DNA of 64,000 nucleotides from an uncultured Clostridia bacterium (GCA_944367535.1 CALVWQ010000001.1:49548-113547), one strand, 5' to 3'. Positions 40,435-50,342 are shown, numbered from the stretch's first letter. A program made the numbers and translations. Notes: generated from the sequence alone by a model not told the origin.

Positions 40435-40956
40435 TCGGCTTCGAAAAATATTGCGGGATAAATTAAATCTTTGAACTTATATAGGCATACCCGTTAAAGC
40501 TTAATTGCGGGGAAATGAAGATGAAAGTTTTTCGGAAAAACAGAGTTAAGGTTTTTAGAATTTAAGGTGTTTAGGAATTTACGAAAAAATAATACATTAA
40601 AAATAGGGAAAAATAAAAAACCCCTCTTCCTCCCTCCGACTTTCGGCGGAAGAAAGAGGGGTTTTTTAGATAAGTTATTTAAAATTCAATACTTAAATAC
40701 GAAGTTTAAGGTTTAAAATTTAGTTAAGTTATTTAAATTTTAACATTTACTTACGGTATTTAATACAAGTATAAAGGAAAATTTAGTATTATTGCCATAT
40801 GAATTATCGTAATTCATATTTAGTAAAATATTATCATTACATTAAATAAATGCCATAACGCGCGGTCGATTAAAAGAGAAAGCCTTAATTAAAGTACGGT
40901 GCCGTTGTTCACGGCAGGGTAGAGTAACATCGGTTTTACCTTTACGATAATCGCCA
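40435..40956. other. AT-rich gap with a terminator and palindromes
   Basis: About 520 bases without a supportable gene. Besides the terminator at 40615 it contains a perfect palindrome ATATGAATTA-TCG-TAATTCATAT (40797-40819) and a smaller TGCCGT/ACGGCA hairpin near 40901-40917. Several near-repeats of AAGTTATTTAAA-type sequence lie at about 40670-40745. Confidence 0.6.
40615..40667 (+). terminator. terminator downstream of the MscS gene
   Basis: AAAAAACCCCTCTT at the left pairs with AAGAAAGAGGGGTTTTTT at the right around a CCG-ACTTT-CGG inner hairpin. It is symmetric, so it may act in both directions. Confidence 0.85.
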
Positions 40957-41334
40957 TTAAAGTATATTTTCCCAACTAATCATAAACGTTTTCGGAATCT
41001 GTTCGGAAAGTTCTTTCAATACTTCAATCTTGGAAATGGCGTCTTTCCATTCCTTGTCCCTTACGAGAGTTACCGCTTCGGCTATCCAAAGGTCAAACTC
41101 TTTTATTTCGTTGTGCGGTATAAAGATATGAAGGTACTGTTTTTTGTCCAGCCAGTTTTTCTGTACGGCGTAAACGTCGTCCTGCGTGGCGGTTTGGTCG
41201 TCGACTTTTTCGTATAATACGTCAAGCACTATCCCGAATTCCTCAAACTGTCTGTGTACAAAGTTGCTCTCGTAAACAGCGCAGCATACGAGAAGAAGGG
41301 TAACAATGCCCATAGAAACGAGCGATCTTACCAT
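40957..41334 (-). CDS. DUF4363 family protein
   Basis: 125 aa. One N-terminal membrane anchor (MVRSLVSMGIVTLLLVCCAVY) is followed by a helical extracytoplasmic domain. The domain resembles DUF4363, with the W in VQKNWLDKKQYLHIFIPHNEIKEFDLWIAEAVTLV that is typical of the family. Its start overlaps the end of the DUF421 gene by 7 bases. The two families are regularly paired in Clostridia, which supports a joint membrane function of unknown nature. Confidence 0.85.
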   Translation of the reverse strand: MVRSLVSMGIVTLLLVCCAVYESNFVHRQFEEFGIVLDVLYEKVDDQTATQDDVYAVQKNWLDKKQYLHIFIPHNEIKEFDLWIAEAVTLVRDKEWKDAISKIEVLKELSEQIPKTFMISWENIL

Positions 41335-42014
41335 TTTGTTTCCTCTGCGAGAGCGAATTTCGTTATAAAGAATTTCTTGTTTTTTATTTTGAGGTAAGTT
41401 CTTCCATTGCCGTCAACAGTCATGACTTCGGTATTTTTCACCGACCCGCCCTGATTTTTTATGAACTGTGCAACCGAACGTTCGTCGGAGTGTAACAGTG
41501 CAATATTTTTCTTCATGGCCTTTCCGTTATTCACTATCAGTACGGGAACAGAAGCGGGTTTTTCCGCTCTCGCGGGATTTTCGAGTGCCGAAAGTTGTCC
41601 GTTTGACTCGAAAATGGCATAGTCGAGGTCGTCAAACGAGAAATAGCCCGAATTGCGCATTGACTCTATCAAATCGTCGAGCCCCATGTTGTTTTTTTTG
41701 AGTTCTTTCAGGTCTACGCCGTATTTGTTGATGACGACGCTCGGCCGACCCGAAATCACGTGCTTGAAAAAATCGCTCGATTGTTCGAGAAAAGAAAGCA
41801 GTTGATGCAGTAAAAAAAGCGCGAGTATCGCTACTATCCCGTAAGTGAGCGGTATTGATACGTCTGCCATTGGCACGCATGCGAGGTCTGCGACAATAAG
41901 CGTAACTATAAATTCGAAAGGCTGCATTTCGCCAATCTGTCTTTTTCCCATAAGGCGCATTACGACGACCAGCGTTACGAATATTATGAGTGTCCTTATA
42001 AATGTTACGATCAT
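41328..42014 (-). CDS. DUF421 (YetF-like) membrane protein
   Basis: 228 aa. Three membrane helices occupy about residues 4-85, with the signature RLMGKRQIGEMQPFEFIVTLIVADLACVPMADVSIPL. A soluble domain follows with VINKYGVDLKELKKNNMGLDDLIESMRNSGYFSFDDLDYAIFESNGQLS, the conserved core of DUF421/YetF. B. subtilis paralogues are sporulation-linked membrane proteins, but the biochemical role is unknown. It is the first gene of a two-gene minus-strand operon with the DUF4363 gene, and divergent from the folT riboswitch. Confidence 0.92.
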   Translation of the reverse strand: MIVTFIRTLIIFVTLVVVMRLMGKRQIGEMQPFEFIVTLIVADLACVPMADVSIPLTYGIVAILALFLLHQLLSFLEQSSDFFKHVISGRPSVVINKYGVDLKELKKNNMGLDDLIESMRNSGYFSFDDLDYAIFESNGQLSALENPARAEKPASVPVLIVNNGKAMKKNIALLHSDERSVAQFIKNQGGSVKNTEVMTVDGNGRTYLKIKNKKFFITKFALAEETKW

Positions 42015-42077
42015 ATACGAATAGTATGAAAAAACTTTACGGTTTTTATACGAGTCAATTGGGCTTGCATAAAATAC

Positions 42078-42107
42078 TTGACAATATTACTTTGGTTATG
42101 TTATTAT
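42078..42107 (+). promoter_or_regulatory. promoter of the folT riboswitch transcript
   Basis: TTGACA (42078-42083), an 18-base spacer and TATTAT (42102-42107). The expected start near 42114 coincides with the first paired base of the riboswitch, which supports both calls. Confidence 0.8.
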
Positions 42108-42114
42108 TAAAAAA

Positions 42115-42208
42115 AATAGAGTAGCAAAGACGCGTAAAGTGTTGCAGAATGGGATGTCGTTTGCAAACGAAAGGCGTGTGCCTGCGGTGTCTTTGCGCGT
42201 CCGCTATT
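42115..42208 (+). ncRNA. tetrahydrofolate riboswitch
   Basis: The sequence follows the THF riboswitch of Firmicutes folT genes closely. The closing helix is AATAG (42115-42119) with CTATT (42204-42208). The conserved internal stretches GAGTAG, AGTGTT...GAATGGGATGTCGT (about 42138-42160), AACGAAAGGCG, the GCGGTG after it and the final CGTCCGCT all occur in order, and the helix between CAAAGACGCG and its partner TGTCTTTG closes the core. Binding reduced folates would lower expression of the folate transporter downstream. The match is from memory of the family consensus, not from a covariance search. Confidence 0.88.
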
Positions 42209-42252
42209 ATAATCGCACGGGGGCAATGCGCCCTTTTGCGGAATTTTATCGG

Positions 42253-42288
42253 TCTCTCTATTCTTAATTTATAAGGAGAGATTTTTTT
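42253..42288 (+). promoter_or_regulatory. folT expression platform: Shine-Dalgarno hairpin plus T-run
   Basis: TCTCTCT (42253-42259) pairs with GGAGAGA (42275-42281), hiding the only Shine-Dalgarno. Seven T residues (42282-42288) and the ATG follow directly. It could act as a terminator or as a ribosome-access switch controlled by the riboswitch. Confidence 0.6.
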
Positions 42289-43119
42289 ATGGCAAATTTT
42301 TTGAAAAGGTTGTTTTTTTCTGACCTGATGCTCCGCGCCCGAATCACGAAAAAAATAGCGTACCTCGGCGTCATGACGGCGTTTTCCGTGGTAACCAACA
42401 TGTTTTTGGAATTCCGCATGTTCGACGTACAGTTCTCGCTCACAATAACCGTTTCGGTTATAATGGGAATACTTATCGGTGCTCTGCCGGGCTTTCTGAT
42501 ATGCTTTCTCGGCGACTTTTTGGGCTATGTCTTTAATTCGTGGGGACAGCTCTATATGCCGTGGGTGGGCTTGTCGACGGGCGCGATGGCGCTTATAGCC
42601 GGAATGTTAATGAACGGCATAAATTTTAAATTTAAAGGACAGGTCTTTTGTAAACTCGCGGCGGTATGCGTGCTTACGTTTGCCGTCTGTACGGTAGGAA
42701 TAAATTCCACTGGCTTTTATTTTTATAATAAAGCCATGGGTTTTTCCGAGGCGGTATTAAACTACGTTGCCGAACGTTTCGGGGGCGAAACGAGTTATTT
42801 TGCATATCTCGGATACAGGCTTATTTTCAAGGGGCAGATATTCAATAATATTGCAAATTATGCAGTGCTTTTTGTGTTGGTGCCGCTATTATACAAAAGC
42901 AAGGCGTTTGGCGGAAAGGGGTTTTTCGCCGCGACGGATACTTCCTTCTCGTCTGATAGAAGCGAAAAAAACGCGCTCGAATACGGTGCCTCACGCGGCG
43001 ATGCCGTTAAGTTAGAAAATGACGCGCCATGCGCCGGAACTTTCGGGGGCGAAACACCGGCAGAGGACAATGCGTCGCGCTCTGACGGTGCTTCCCGTCA
43101 AGAGAACGCTGAAAAATAA
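42289..43119 (+). CDS. folT: folate ECF transporter substrate-binding component
   Basis: 276 aa. It is the membrane S component that binds folate and docks on the shared energising module EcfAA'T, which is not encoded here. About six hydrophobic helices run from KKIAYLGVMTAFSVVTNMF to NIANYAVLFVLVPLLY, with GDFLGYVFNSWGQLYMPWVG between them. Substrate assignment rests on the THF riboswitch in its leader as well as on the S-component fold. A hydrophilic Ser/Asp/Glu/Ala-rich tail of about 60 residues follows the last helix, which is unusual for S components and may be disordered. Its terminator lies inside the convergent flippase gene. Confidence 0.88.
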   Translation: MANFLKRLFFSDLMLRARITKKIAYLGVMTAFSVVTNMFLEFRMFDVQFSLTITVSVIMGILIGALPGFLICFLGDFLGYVFNSWGQLYMPWVGLSTGAMALIAGMLMNGINFKFKGQVFCKLAAVCVLTFAVCTVGINSTGFYFYNKAMGFSEAVLNYVAERFGGETSYFAYLGYRLIFKGQIFNNIANYAVLFVLVPLLYKSKAFGGKGFFAATDTSFSSDRSEKNALEYGASRGDAVKLENDAPCAGTFGGETPAEDNASRSDGASRQENAEK

Positions 43120-43145
43120 ATACTTCCGACTTAAATATAATTATT

Positions 43146-44708
43146 TTACGTTTTTGACATCCGCATATCCGCCGATTTTATCTCGGCGGATTTTTTTGCA
43201 TTCCTTTTCTTTTTCTTTCCGAAATCCGTTACAATCCCGAAATCCACTAGCCCTAAACATAAATATAACACGGTTATGAACGTTATCATGGCCGCCGCAA
43301 CGGTCAGGAAGGTGGCGAGAGTTCCGAGAAGAGGTAGGAGCATTTTTTCCAGGAGCAGTCCGAAAAGCGAAGTCGGCAATATTAGAATTATAGCCGTGAT
43401 GACCTTTTTCAGATAGACGGGTTTTACGGGACAGGTCTTGTGCAGTAACCAAAGGTTTAAAACCGTGGTCGCGAAATATACCGCCGAGAATCCTGCAAGC
43501 AGCGCGTAAACGCCTATGAATGCGGGGAGGAACCATACTGCTACGAGCATGAACACTTCCGTTGCCGCACAGTACAGTAGAACTTGTTTTTCTTTTCCCA
43601 TAGAATTAAGCATGCTTGTGGTTATTCCCGAAAGTCCCATGAAAATCATGAGGAAAGACGACGCGGTTAGATAAGCACCGCAGTCGGCGTTATTAAATAC
43701 GAGTATACCTATTTCTTCGCCGCATACGAAAAATACCGGAACGAATATCGTCGATAGCAAAGCTGTAAATTTAATTGCTTTTTCTATGTTGTTTTTGAGG
43801 TATGTATTTTGTTTTTTATAAAAGTTCTCTGATATTTCGGGGATGAGAACCAGCGTAAAGGAACCTATCAGAGTTGTAGGAATATATAAAAGAGGAATGG
43901 CCTGCCCGACCGCCGCTCCGTAAAGGCTCATCGCTTGCGATTCGGAAACACCCGCCGCAACGAGTCGCAGGGGAAAAACTATCGATACAAGAGAGGAGGC
44001 GAGAGAAGTTACCGTTCGCATTGCTGTAACAGGTGTAGCGGAGGAGAGGAGCGGCTTAAATTCCGATTTGGGATTTTTGAGTTTGTGTTTTCTTAAACAG
44101 AAGACCGCGGCGGCGAGTGAGAAAGAAAATATGTATGAAATAAGCACGGCGATTCCCGCTCGGAAAGCGCCTTGGTATGCGCTTGTCGTCCCGTTTATCA
44201 GGATAATTCCCACGATAATCATGCAGATTTCTTCGAGCAGTTCTATCACGCTGTACGGAAGAAAATCTTTGTTGCCCCAGAAAACGCCCCTCAAAACCGA
44301 ATATACCGAAGTAAATACAAGACTTGGGAGTATTACGAGGAATATATTTATACAGCGTTCGTCGGCAAACAGAAAGGAAAATTTTCCTCCGGTAATATAG
44401 AATATTGCGACAAGCGGCAAGGCAATCAGCAGCGTATAGGAAAGTCCCGCAGTGATTACTTTGTTTACCCTTTCATATTTACCTTCCGAACTGTATTTAG
44501 TCATCAGGCGCGAAACGGTGATGGGCGTTCCCGAACAGGTTACCGTAAGAAGGAACGCGAATACCGAAAGCGCGACGTGATACATCCCCACGCCCTCGGC
44601 GCCGATTGAATGGGAAAGGTAAATTCTGTAAAGAAATCCGAGGAACTTTTCGCACACCGAAAAGACGGTTACGATAGCCACGGTTTTAAAAAAATATCTC
44701 AAAATCAA
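43146..44708 (-). CDS. SpoVB/MurJ-like polysaccharide (lipid II) flippase family protein
   Basis: 520 aa, with about 14 membrane helices of the MOP (MATE-like) superfamily. The N-terminus FFKTVAIVTVFSVCEKFLGFLYRIYLSHSIGAEGVGMYHVALSVF is the SpoVB/YtgP signature. It continues through GTPITVSRLMTKYSSEGK and VFTSVYSVLRGVFWGNKDFLPYSV. SpoVB is needed for spore cortex synthesis and relatives act as lipid II flippases; which role applies here is not decided by sequence. The last 20 residues are Lys/Ser-rich. Their codons include the folT terminator hairpin. It diverges from the LysM gene by 64 bases. Confidence 0.9.
   Translation of the reverse strand: MILRYFFKTVAIVTVFSVCEKFLGFLYRIYLSHSIGAEGVGMYHVALSVFAFLLTVTCSGTPITVSRLMTKYSSEGKYERVNKVITAGLSYTLLIALPLVAIFYITGGKFSFLFADERCINIFLVILPSLVFTSVYSVLRGVFWGNKDFLPYSVIELLEEICMIIVGIILINGTTSAYQGAFRAGIAVLISYIFSFSLAAAVFCLRKHKLKNPKSEFKPLLSSATPVTAMRTVTSLASSLVSIVFPLRLVAAGVSESQAMSLYGAAVGQAIPLLYIPTTLIGSFTLVLIPEISENFYKKQNTYLKNNIEKAIKFTALLSTIFVPVFFVCGEEIGILVFNNADCGAYLTASSFLMIFMGLSGITTSMLNSMGKEKQVLLYCAATEVFMLVAVWFLPAFIGVYALLAGFSAVYFATTVLNLWLLHKTCPVKPVYLKKVITAIILILPTSLFGLLLEKMLLPLLGTLATFLTVAAAMITFITVLYLCLGLVDFGIVTDFGKKKKRNAKKSAEIKSADMRMSKT
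43167..43197 (+). terminator. folT terminator lying inside the flippase coding sequence
   Basis: ATCCGCCG (43167-43174) pairs with CGGCGGAT (43184-43191), followed by seven T residues (43191-43197). On the minus strand the same bases encode the KSAEIKSAD part of the flippase C-terminus. Confidence 0.88.
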
Positions 44709-44759
44709 GCCTGCCTTTTAACGTTTCATAAAAGTATTCTATTCGCGAAACGCGATAAA

Positions 44760-44765
44760 TATAAT
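44760..44765 (+). promoter_or_regulatory. -10 box of the LysM gene
   Basis: A perfect TATAAT (44760-44765) lies 7 bases before the ATG at 44773, so transcription should start at or next to the start codon. No clear -35 and no Shine-Dalgarno were found. Confidence 0.55.
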
Positions 44766-44772
44766 ATAGTGT

Positions 44773-45057
44773 ATGAAAAAGATTTTTTACCGAGCCGAGG
44801 AGGGCGACGGCGTTTTGTCCGTCGCGCAAAAACTCGACGTACCCGTAACAAAACTGATAAACGATAACCGTCTTACTCGCGAAATAGAGGCGGGAGACCT
44901 TCTTTACGTAGAAAAAGAGGAGGGGTTTTATTATACGGTCAAACCTTGGGACACAATGGAATCGGTGGCAGCAAAATTTAAGGTGCAGGAGAGGGTTATT
45001 TGGGAGAAGAACGGAGAAATACCGTACCTGTTTTACGGGCTGAAAATAAAGATATGA
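44773..45057 (+). CDS. small double-LysM protein
   Basis: 94 aa made of two LysM-like units and nothing else. One is about residues 4-47 (EEGDGVLSVAQKLDVPVTKLINDNRL...IEAGDLLYV), the other about 52-94 (YYTVKPWDTMESVAAKFKVQERVIWEKNGEI...FYGLKIKI). LysM binds N-acetylglucosamine polymers, usually peptidoglycan or spore cortex. No signal peptide is visible, so it may act in the cytoplasm or mother cell, or leave by another route. It diverges from the SpoVB-like flippase, a hint of a spore-envelope role. The promoter -10 is seven bases before the ATG. Confidence 0.88.
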   Translation: MKKIFYRAEEGDGVLSVAQKLDVPVTKLINDNRLTREIEAGDLLYVEKEEGFYYTVKPWDTMESVAAKFKVQERVIWEKNGEIPYLFYGLKIKI

Positions 45058-45109
45058 TAAAAACACCGTAACGTATTATAAGGATTGGCGCCATGTTCAG
45101 GGCAAGAGA

Positions 45110-45153
45110 GGGCGCGTTAAACCCGTAAGACGGGTTTAACGCGCCCCTTTTTT
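45110..45153 (+). terminator. terminator between the LysM gene and ruvC
   Basis: GGGCGCGTTAAACCCG (45110-45125) pairs perfectly with 45131-45146 (16 bp), followed by C and six T residues. The ruvC -35 box begins two bases after the T-run. Confidence 0.92.
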
Positions 45154-45154
45154 A

Positions 45155-45183
45155 TTGACTTTTAAGCGAAATTAAAGTAAAAT
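45155..45183 (+). promoter_or_regulatory. promoter of ruvCAB-queA
   Basis: TTGACT (45155-45160), a 17-base spacer and TAAAAT (45178-45183). The ATG at 45191 is seven bases after the -10, so the mRNA should start at the start codon. No LexA/DinR box was recognised. Confidence 0.8.
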
Positions 45184-45190
45184 ATAAACT

Positions 45191-45685
45191 ATGATTATTG
45201 TGGGCTTTGACCCGGGTCTTGCCACGCTCGGATACGGCGTGATAAGAAAAGAACTGAAGAAGAAAGCGGAGGTGCTCGATTACGGCGTTATTTCCACGCC
45301 GAAAGACGAGAATCTCGCCGTGCGGCTGTGCATGTTGGAGCGCGGCATAAAGCAGGTGCTCGATAAATTCAAACCCGATGAAATCGCGGTAGAGGAACTG
45401 TTTTTTGCTAAAAACGTAAAGACGGGTATAGCCGTGGCGCATGCGCGCGGAGTACTGCTTCTTACGGTCAACAAGGAATGCGGCAGGCTCTTCGAATATA
45501 CGCCTTTGCAGATAAAACAGGCTCTGACGGGATACGGCAGAGCGGATAAAAATCAGATTCAGCAGATGGTAAAGACCTTTTTGGGACTTAAAGCCGTCCC
45601 CAAACCCGACGACGCGGCAGACGCCCTCGCCGTCGCGTTATGCCATGCGCAGACAAATAAACTGGGCAGTCTTTTCTTCATCTGA
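45191..45685 (+). CDS. ruvC: Holliday junction resolvase RuvC
   Basis: 164 aa endonuclease that cuts four-way junctions. The acidic active site is visible as D7 in IIVGFDPGL, E68 in AVEELFF and the Asp cluster KPDDAADALAVAL (D141/D144). AVAHARGVLLL and the PLQIKQALTGYGRADK DNA-contact region are canonical. RuvC is rarer than RecU in Bacilli but usual in Clostridia. It is the first gene of ruvC-ruvA-ruvB-queA, and probably translated from a leaderless mRNA. Confidence 0.97.
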   Translation: MIIVGFDPGLATLGYGVIRKELKKKAEVLDYGVISTPKDENLAVRLCMLERGIKQVLDKFKPDEIAVEELFFAKNVKTGIAVAHARGVLLLTVNKECGRLFEYTPLQIKQALTGYGRADKNQIQQMVKTFLGLKAVPKPDDAADALAVALCHAQTNKLGSLFFI

Positions 45686-45697
45686 GAGGAGTTGTAA

Positions 45698-46300
45698 ATG
45701 ATAGGATATATAAAAGGCAGAGTGCTTTCTTTTGCCGACGGTACGGTCTTGCTGGAAAATAACGGCATAGGTTACGAAATAGTTTGTTCCGCATCAGTAT
45801 ACGGGGAACTCATAAAAGACATGGGCGGCGAAGTCTATACGTATATGGCGGTGAAAGAAGACGGGATTTCTCTTTACGGATTTGTAAGTCCCGAAGAAAA
45901 GAACATGTTTTTAAACCTCATCTCGGTTTCGGGCGTCGGCCCCAAGATGGGCATCGTGGTGCTCGCAGGTATGAGGGTAAAGGATTTGGTCGTAAAGATA
46001 GCGACGGCGGACGTTAAAGGGCTTTCGGCGGTAAAGGGGCTCGGTAAAAAGACGGCTGAGAGGATAATTTTGGAACTGCGCGAGAAAATCGGCGACAAGG
46101 GCTCCGACGCGGGAGATAAACTTTTTTCGGGAGCCGCGGTCGGCGCGGCGGAAGCGGAGGAAAACGACGACGCGATAATCGCGCTCATGGGATTGGGCTT
46201 TACGAGAGCGGAGTGCGTGAAAGCGCTTAAAGACGCGCGTGCGGAGGGCGAAAAGACCACGGAACAACTTATAGCTTACGCGTTGAAACATATAAGATAG
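45698..46300 (+). CDS. ruvA: Holliday junction DNA helicase RuvA
   Basis: 200 aa, the tetrameric junction-binding partner of RuvB. It has an N-terminal OB fold ([28 protein letters not shown]), then tandem helix-hairpin-helix motifs ([18 protein letters not shown] and [23 protein letters not shown]). A flexible acidic linker and the C-terminal RuvB-binding domain ([24 protein letters not shown]) complete it. GAGAGGAGTTG precedes the ATG. It lies 12 bases after ruvC and 7 before ruvB. Confidence 0.98.
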   Translation: MIGYIKGRVLSFADGTVLLENNGIGYEIVCSASVYGELIKDMGGEVYTYMAVKEDGISLYGFVSPEEKNMFLNLISVSGVGPKMGIVVLAGMRVKDLVVKIATADVKGLSAVKGLGKKTAERIILELREKIGDKGSDAGDKLFSGAAVGAAEAEENDDAIIALMGLGFTRAECVKALKDARAEGEKTTEQLIAYALKHIR

Positions 46301-46307
46301 GAGCGTT

Positions 46308-47357
46308 ATGGAAGAGGAAAGACTTGTGCAGAGCACGCTGTCCGATTCGGAATCGGAAGCGGAAAACGTGCTGCGTCCCAAATCCATGGAAGGGTATGTG
46401 GGACAGGAGAAAGTAAAGGATAACGTCGCGCTCGCCATTGCTGCGGCAAAGATGAGAAACGACGCGCTGGACCATGTGCTTTTATACGGTCCCGCGGGGC
46501 TCGGCAAGACGACGCTCGCACATATAATAGCAAATGAACTCGGCACGCAACTTAAAGTTACTAGCGGTCCTGCGATAGAGCGCGCGGGCGACCTTGCGGC
46601 GATTTTAACCAATTTAAACGAAAGGGATGTGCTTTTTATCGACGAGATTCACAGATTAAATCATAACGTGGAAGAGATACTTTATCCCGCGATGGAGGAT
46701 TTCACGCTCGATTTCATAATCGGCAAAGGACCTTCGGCTAGGAACGTGCAACTGCCCATTCCCAAATTTACGTTAATCGGCGCGACGACCAGGGCGGGAA
46801 TGCTTTCGTCGCCGCTTCGCGACAGATTCGGGGTTATATGCAGGCTGGAAACATACTCGGTCGAAGAACTCACCGAAATAGTGGAACGTGCGGCGAAGAT
46901 GCTCGGCATCTCGATTGACGGGGACGCCGCGGCCGAAGTCGCGAGGAGAAGCCGCGGGACGCCGCGTATCGCCAACAGACTGTTGCGCCGCGTCCGCGAT
47001 TACGCGATAGTTAAAGGGCACGATACCGTGCTTTTGTCGGATGCGAAAGGCTCGCTTAAAATGATGGAAATCGACGAACTCGGACTCGACGCGATAGACA
47101 GAAAACTGCTCCGCTCGATGGCGGAAAAATTCGGCGGCGCGCCGTGCGGGCTCGATACGGTCGCGGCGACGATAAACGAGGACGCGGGTACGATTGAGGA
47201 CGTTTACGAGCCGTATTTGCTGCAACTCGGATTTATTGCGAGGACGCCGCGCGGCAGGATTCTGCTTAAAAAGGGTTACGAGCATATAGGGCTCCCCGTA
47301 CCGAGAGGGCGCGCCGAACAGATTTCGGTGTTTGATTACGAAGATGAAAACAAGTGA
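46308..47357 (+). CDS. ruvB: Holliday junction DNA helicase RuvB
   Basis: 349 aa AAA+ motor that drives branch migration. Walker A is GPAGLGKT (61-68), Walker B is LFIDEIHRL, sensor 1 lies in [20 protein letters not shown] with the arginine finger, and the C-terminal winged helix spans [47 protein letters not shown] sits before the ATG. Its last 14 bases overlap queA, implying translational coupling. Confidence 0.98.
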   Translation: MEEERLVQSTLSDSESEAENVLRPKSMEGYVGQEKVKDNVALAIAAAKMRNDALDHVLLYGPAGLGKTTLAHIIANELGTQLKVTSGPAIERAGDLAAILTNLNERDVLFIDEIHRLNHNVEEILYPAMEDFTLDFIIGKGPSARNVQLPIPKFTLIGATTRAGMLSSPLRDRFGVICRLETYSVEELTEIVERAAKMLGISIDGDAAAEVARRSRGTPRIANRLLRRVRDYAIVKGHDTVLLSDAKGSLKMMEIDELGLDAIDRKLLRSMAEKFGGAPCGLDTVAATINEDAGTIEDVYEPYLLQLGFIARTPRGRILLKKGYEHIGLPVPRGRAEQISVFDYEDENK

Positions 47358-48366
47358 TTTTGACTATTACCTTCCGCAGGAACTCATCGCACAGCACCCC
47401 GCGGAGCCGCGGGATTCTTCGAGGCTGTTAGTATACGACAGGGCGTGCGACAAAATTTGGCACAGACATTTTTGCGATATAACAGATTATTTGAAAGAGG
47501 GCGACCTTCTCGTCAGGAACAACACCAAAGTTCTGCCCGCAAGAATGTTCGCGCATACGGAGCACGGCGGAATCGTCGAAGTGCTGTTGCTTAAACGTTT
47601 TGACCTTACCGAGTGGGAAGTGCTTGTAAAGCCGGGGAAAAAAGCGCGCGTCGGCACCGTGCTCACTATAAACGACGAGTTGTCATTAAAAGTATTAAGC
47701 ATAATACCCGAGAGCGGCGGCAGGAGAGTGCGTTTTTTCTACGACGGCGTTTTCGAGGACATAGTTTCGCGCGTCGGAGAAATGCCGCTCCCGCCTTATA
47801 TTACCGAAAAACTCAAAGACGGGTCGAGGTATCAGACTGTCTATGCTAAGCACGACGGGTCGGCGGCAGCGCCTACCGCAGGGCTTCATTTTACGCGGGA
47901 ACTTTTGGACAAGATAGAGAAAAAGGGCGTTGAAACCGCCGATATACTGCTGCACGTGGGGCTCGGAACTTTCAGACCCGTCAAAGCGGAAGAGATAAGC
48001 GCGCATCACATGCACTCCGAATATTACGAGATAGACGAAATCGCCGCGGAGAAAATAAACCGCGCGAAAGCGGAGGGGCGTCGCGTCATCGCCGTGGGGA
48101 CAACGAGCGTGCGGACGCTTGAAAGCGCGGCGGACGAAAAGGGTTTAGTTAAACCCGTAAAGGCAAATACCGAAATTTTCATATATCCGCCCTATAAATT
48201 CAAGTGCGTAGACGCGCTCATAACCAATTTCCATCTTCCCAAGTCCACGCTTTTGATGCTCGTTTCGGCGTTTTCTTCTCGCGAAAAGATTCTCGAACTG
48301 TATAACACCGCGGTACGCGAAAAATACAGGTTTTTCTCTTTCGGTGACGCGATGTTCATTATGTGA
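47344..48366 (+). CDS. queA: S-adenosylmethionine:tRNA ribosyltransferase-isomerase
   Basis: 340 aa. It adds an epoxycyclopentanediol group from SAM to preQ1-tRNA in the queuosine pathway. I chose the ATG at 47344 ([30 protein letters not shown]), which fits the family start; the in-frame TTG at 47332 would add four residues. Signatures include [38 protein letters not shown] and [11 protein letters not shown]. Placement of queA behind ruvCAB is common. tgt follows after 125 bases from its own promoter. A weak CCGA/TCGG hairpin with TTTT (48379-48394) may terminate the operon. Confidence 0.97.
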   Translation: MKTSDFDYYLPQELIAQHPAEPRDSSRLLVYDRACDKIWHRHFCDITDYLKEGDLLVRNNTKVLPARMFAHTEHGGIVEVLLLKRFDLTEWEVLVKPGKKARVGTVLTINDELSLKVLSIIPESGGRRVRFFYDGVFEDIVSRVGEMPLPPYITEKLKDGSRYQTVYAKHDGSAAAPTAGLHFTRELLDKIEKKGVETADILLHVGLGTFRPVKAEEISAHHMHSEYYEIDEIAAEKINRAKAEGRRVIAVGTTSVRTLESAADEKGLVKPVKANTEIFIYPPYKFKCVDALITNFHLPKSTLLMLVSAFSSREKILELYNTAVREKYRFFSFGDAMFIM

Positions 48367-48474
48367 ATAATGTTTTATCCGAAAATTCGGTTTTAAGCGA
48401 TACGCAATTGAAACAGATTCAGCCTCGAACCGTTGTCGGCGTTTATTGGTTGGTTAATATATTTTCATCATGTG

Positions 48475-49619
<1,145 letters not shown>

Positions 49620-49746
49620 AAAACCTCAATATTTTCCTCGAAAAAACCCGAAAATCGGCGCAAGAAGTTTTGTTGTGCAAAACGCTTGCGTATTTTATAA
49701 AAATACTTTACAATATAACGGTAAGTAAAAAAAGGAGACAAAATTT

Positions 49747-50274
49747 ATGTTTTACAATTTATTGGCCGAAGCGGCGAGCGGAAGCGGCAATAATTCCGGT
49801 ACCATTATAATGCTTGTGGTGCTTGTGGTCGCCATAGTCGGTCTTTTCGTGTGGCAGTCCGTATCCAACAAGAAAAAACAGAAAGAAGCGCAGGACAGAG
49901 TGAACGCGCTCAAAATCGGTGACAGAGTAAAGACAATCGGCGGAATCTGCGGTTTCGTACATGAAATCAACGACGCCGAGAATACTTTCGTGCTCGAAAC
50001 GGGCACCGACACCGAGAAGTCGTATGTAAAGTTCGATAAAGCTGCTATATATCAGACAGCTCCCGCGGGCGGATATGCCGCGGCTCAGCCCGAAGAGGCT
50101 AAAACCGCCGAAAAGACGGAAAACGCGGAAAAAACTTCCGAGGTAAAGACGGAAGCGCAGCCCGAGGAAAAAGCCGAAGAATCCGCGGCGGAAGATAAGA
50201 GCGCCGAGGAAAAAGCGGAAGAAAAATCCGCCAAGAAAAAATCCGCGAAGAAAAAAGACGCGGAAGGAATTTAA
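49747..50274 (+). CDS. yajC: preprotein translocase accessory subunit YajC
   Basis: 175 aa. YajC associates with SecDF and assists protein export. It has one membrane helix (about residues 19-37), then the conserved soluble core KKQKEAQDRVNALKIGDRVKTIGGICGFVHEI...KSYVKFDKAAIYQ. The last 80 residues are a long Glu/Ala/Lys repeat-like tail (AEKTENAEKTSEVKTEAQPEEK, then KSAKKKSAKKK), longer than in typical YajC of about 90-110 residues. Its function is unknown; it is probably disordered and cytoplasmic. AAAGGAG precedes the ATG. Confidence 0.93.
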   Translation: MFYNLLAEAASGSGNNSGTIIMLVVLVVAIVGLFVWQSVSNKKKQKEAQDRVNALKIGDRVKTIGGICGFVHEINDAENTFVLETGTDTEKSYVKFDKAAIYQTAPAGGYAAAQPEEAKTAEKTENAEKTSEVKTEAQPEEKAEESAAEDKSAEEKAEEKSAKKKSAKKKDAEGI

Positions 50275-50299
50275 CGCTATAAAGTCATAATCGGAGCAT

Positions 50300-50342
50300 A
50301 CCCCCGCATATCCTTTATTAAAAGGACAGGCGGGGGTTTTTT
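50300..50342 (+). terminator. terminator hairpin abutting the start of 50343
   Basis: ACCCCCGC (50300-50307) pairs with GCGGGGGT (50330-50337), enclosing TCCTTT (50311-50316) with AAAGGA (50321-50326) around ATTA. T residues run 50337-50342 and the ATG is the next base. It ends the tgt-yajC transcript or attenuates read-through into the next gene. Confidence 0.88.
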
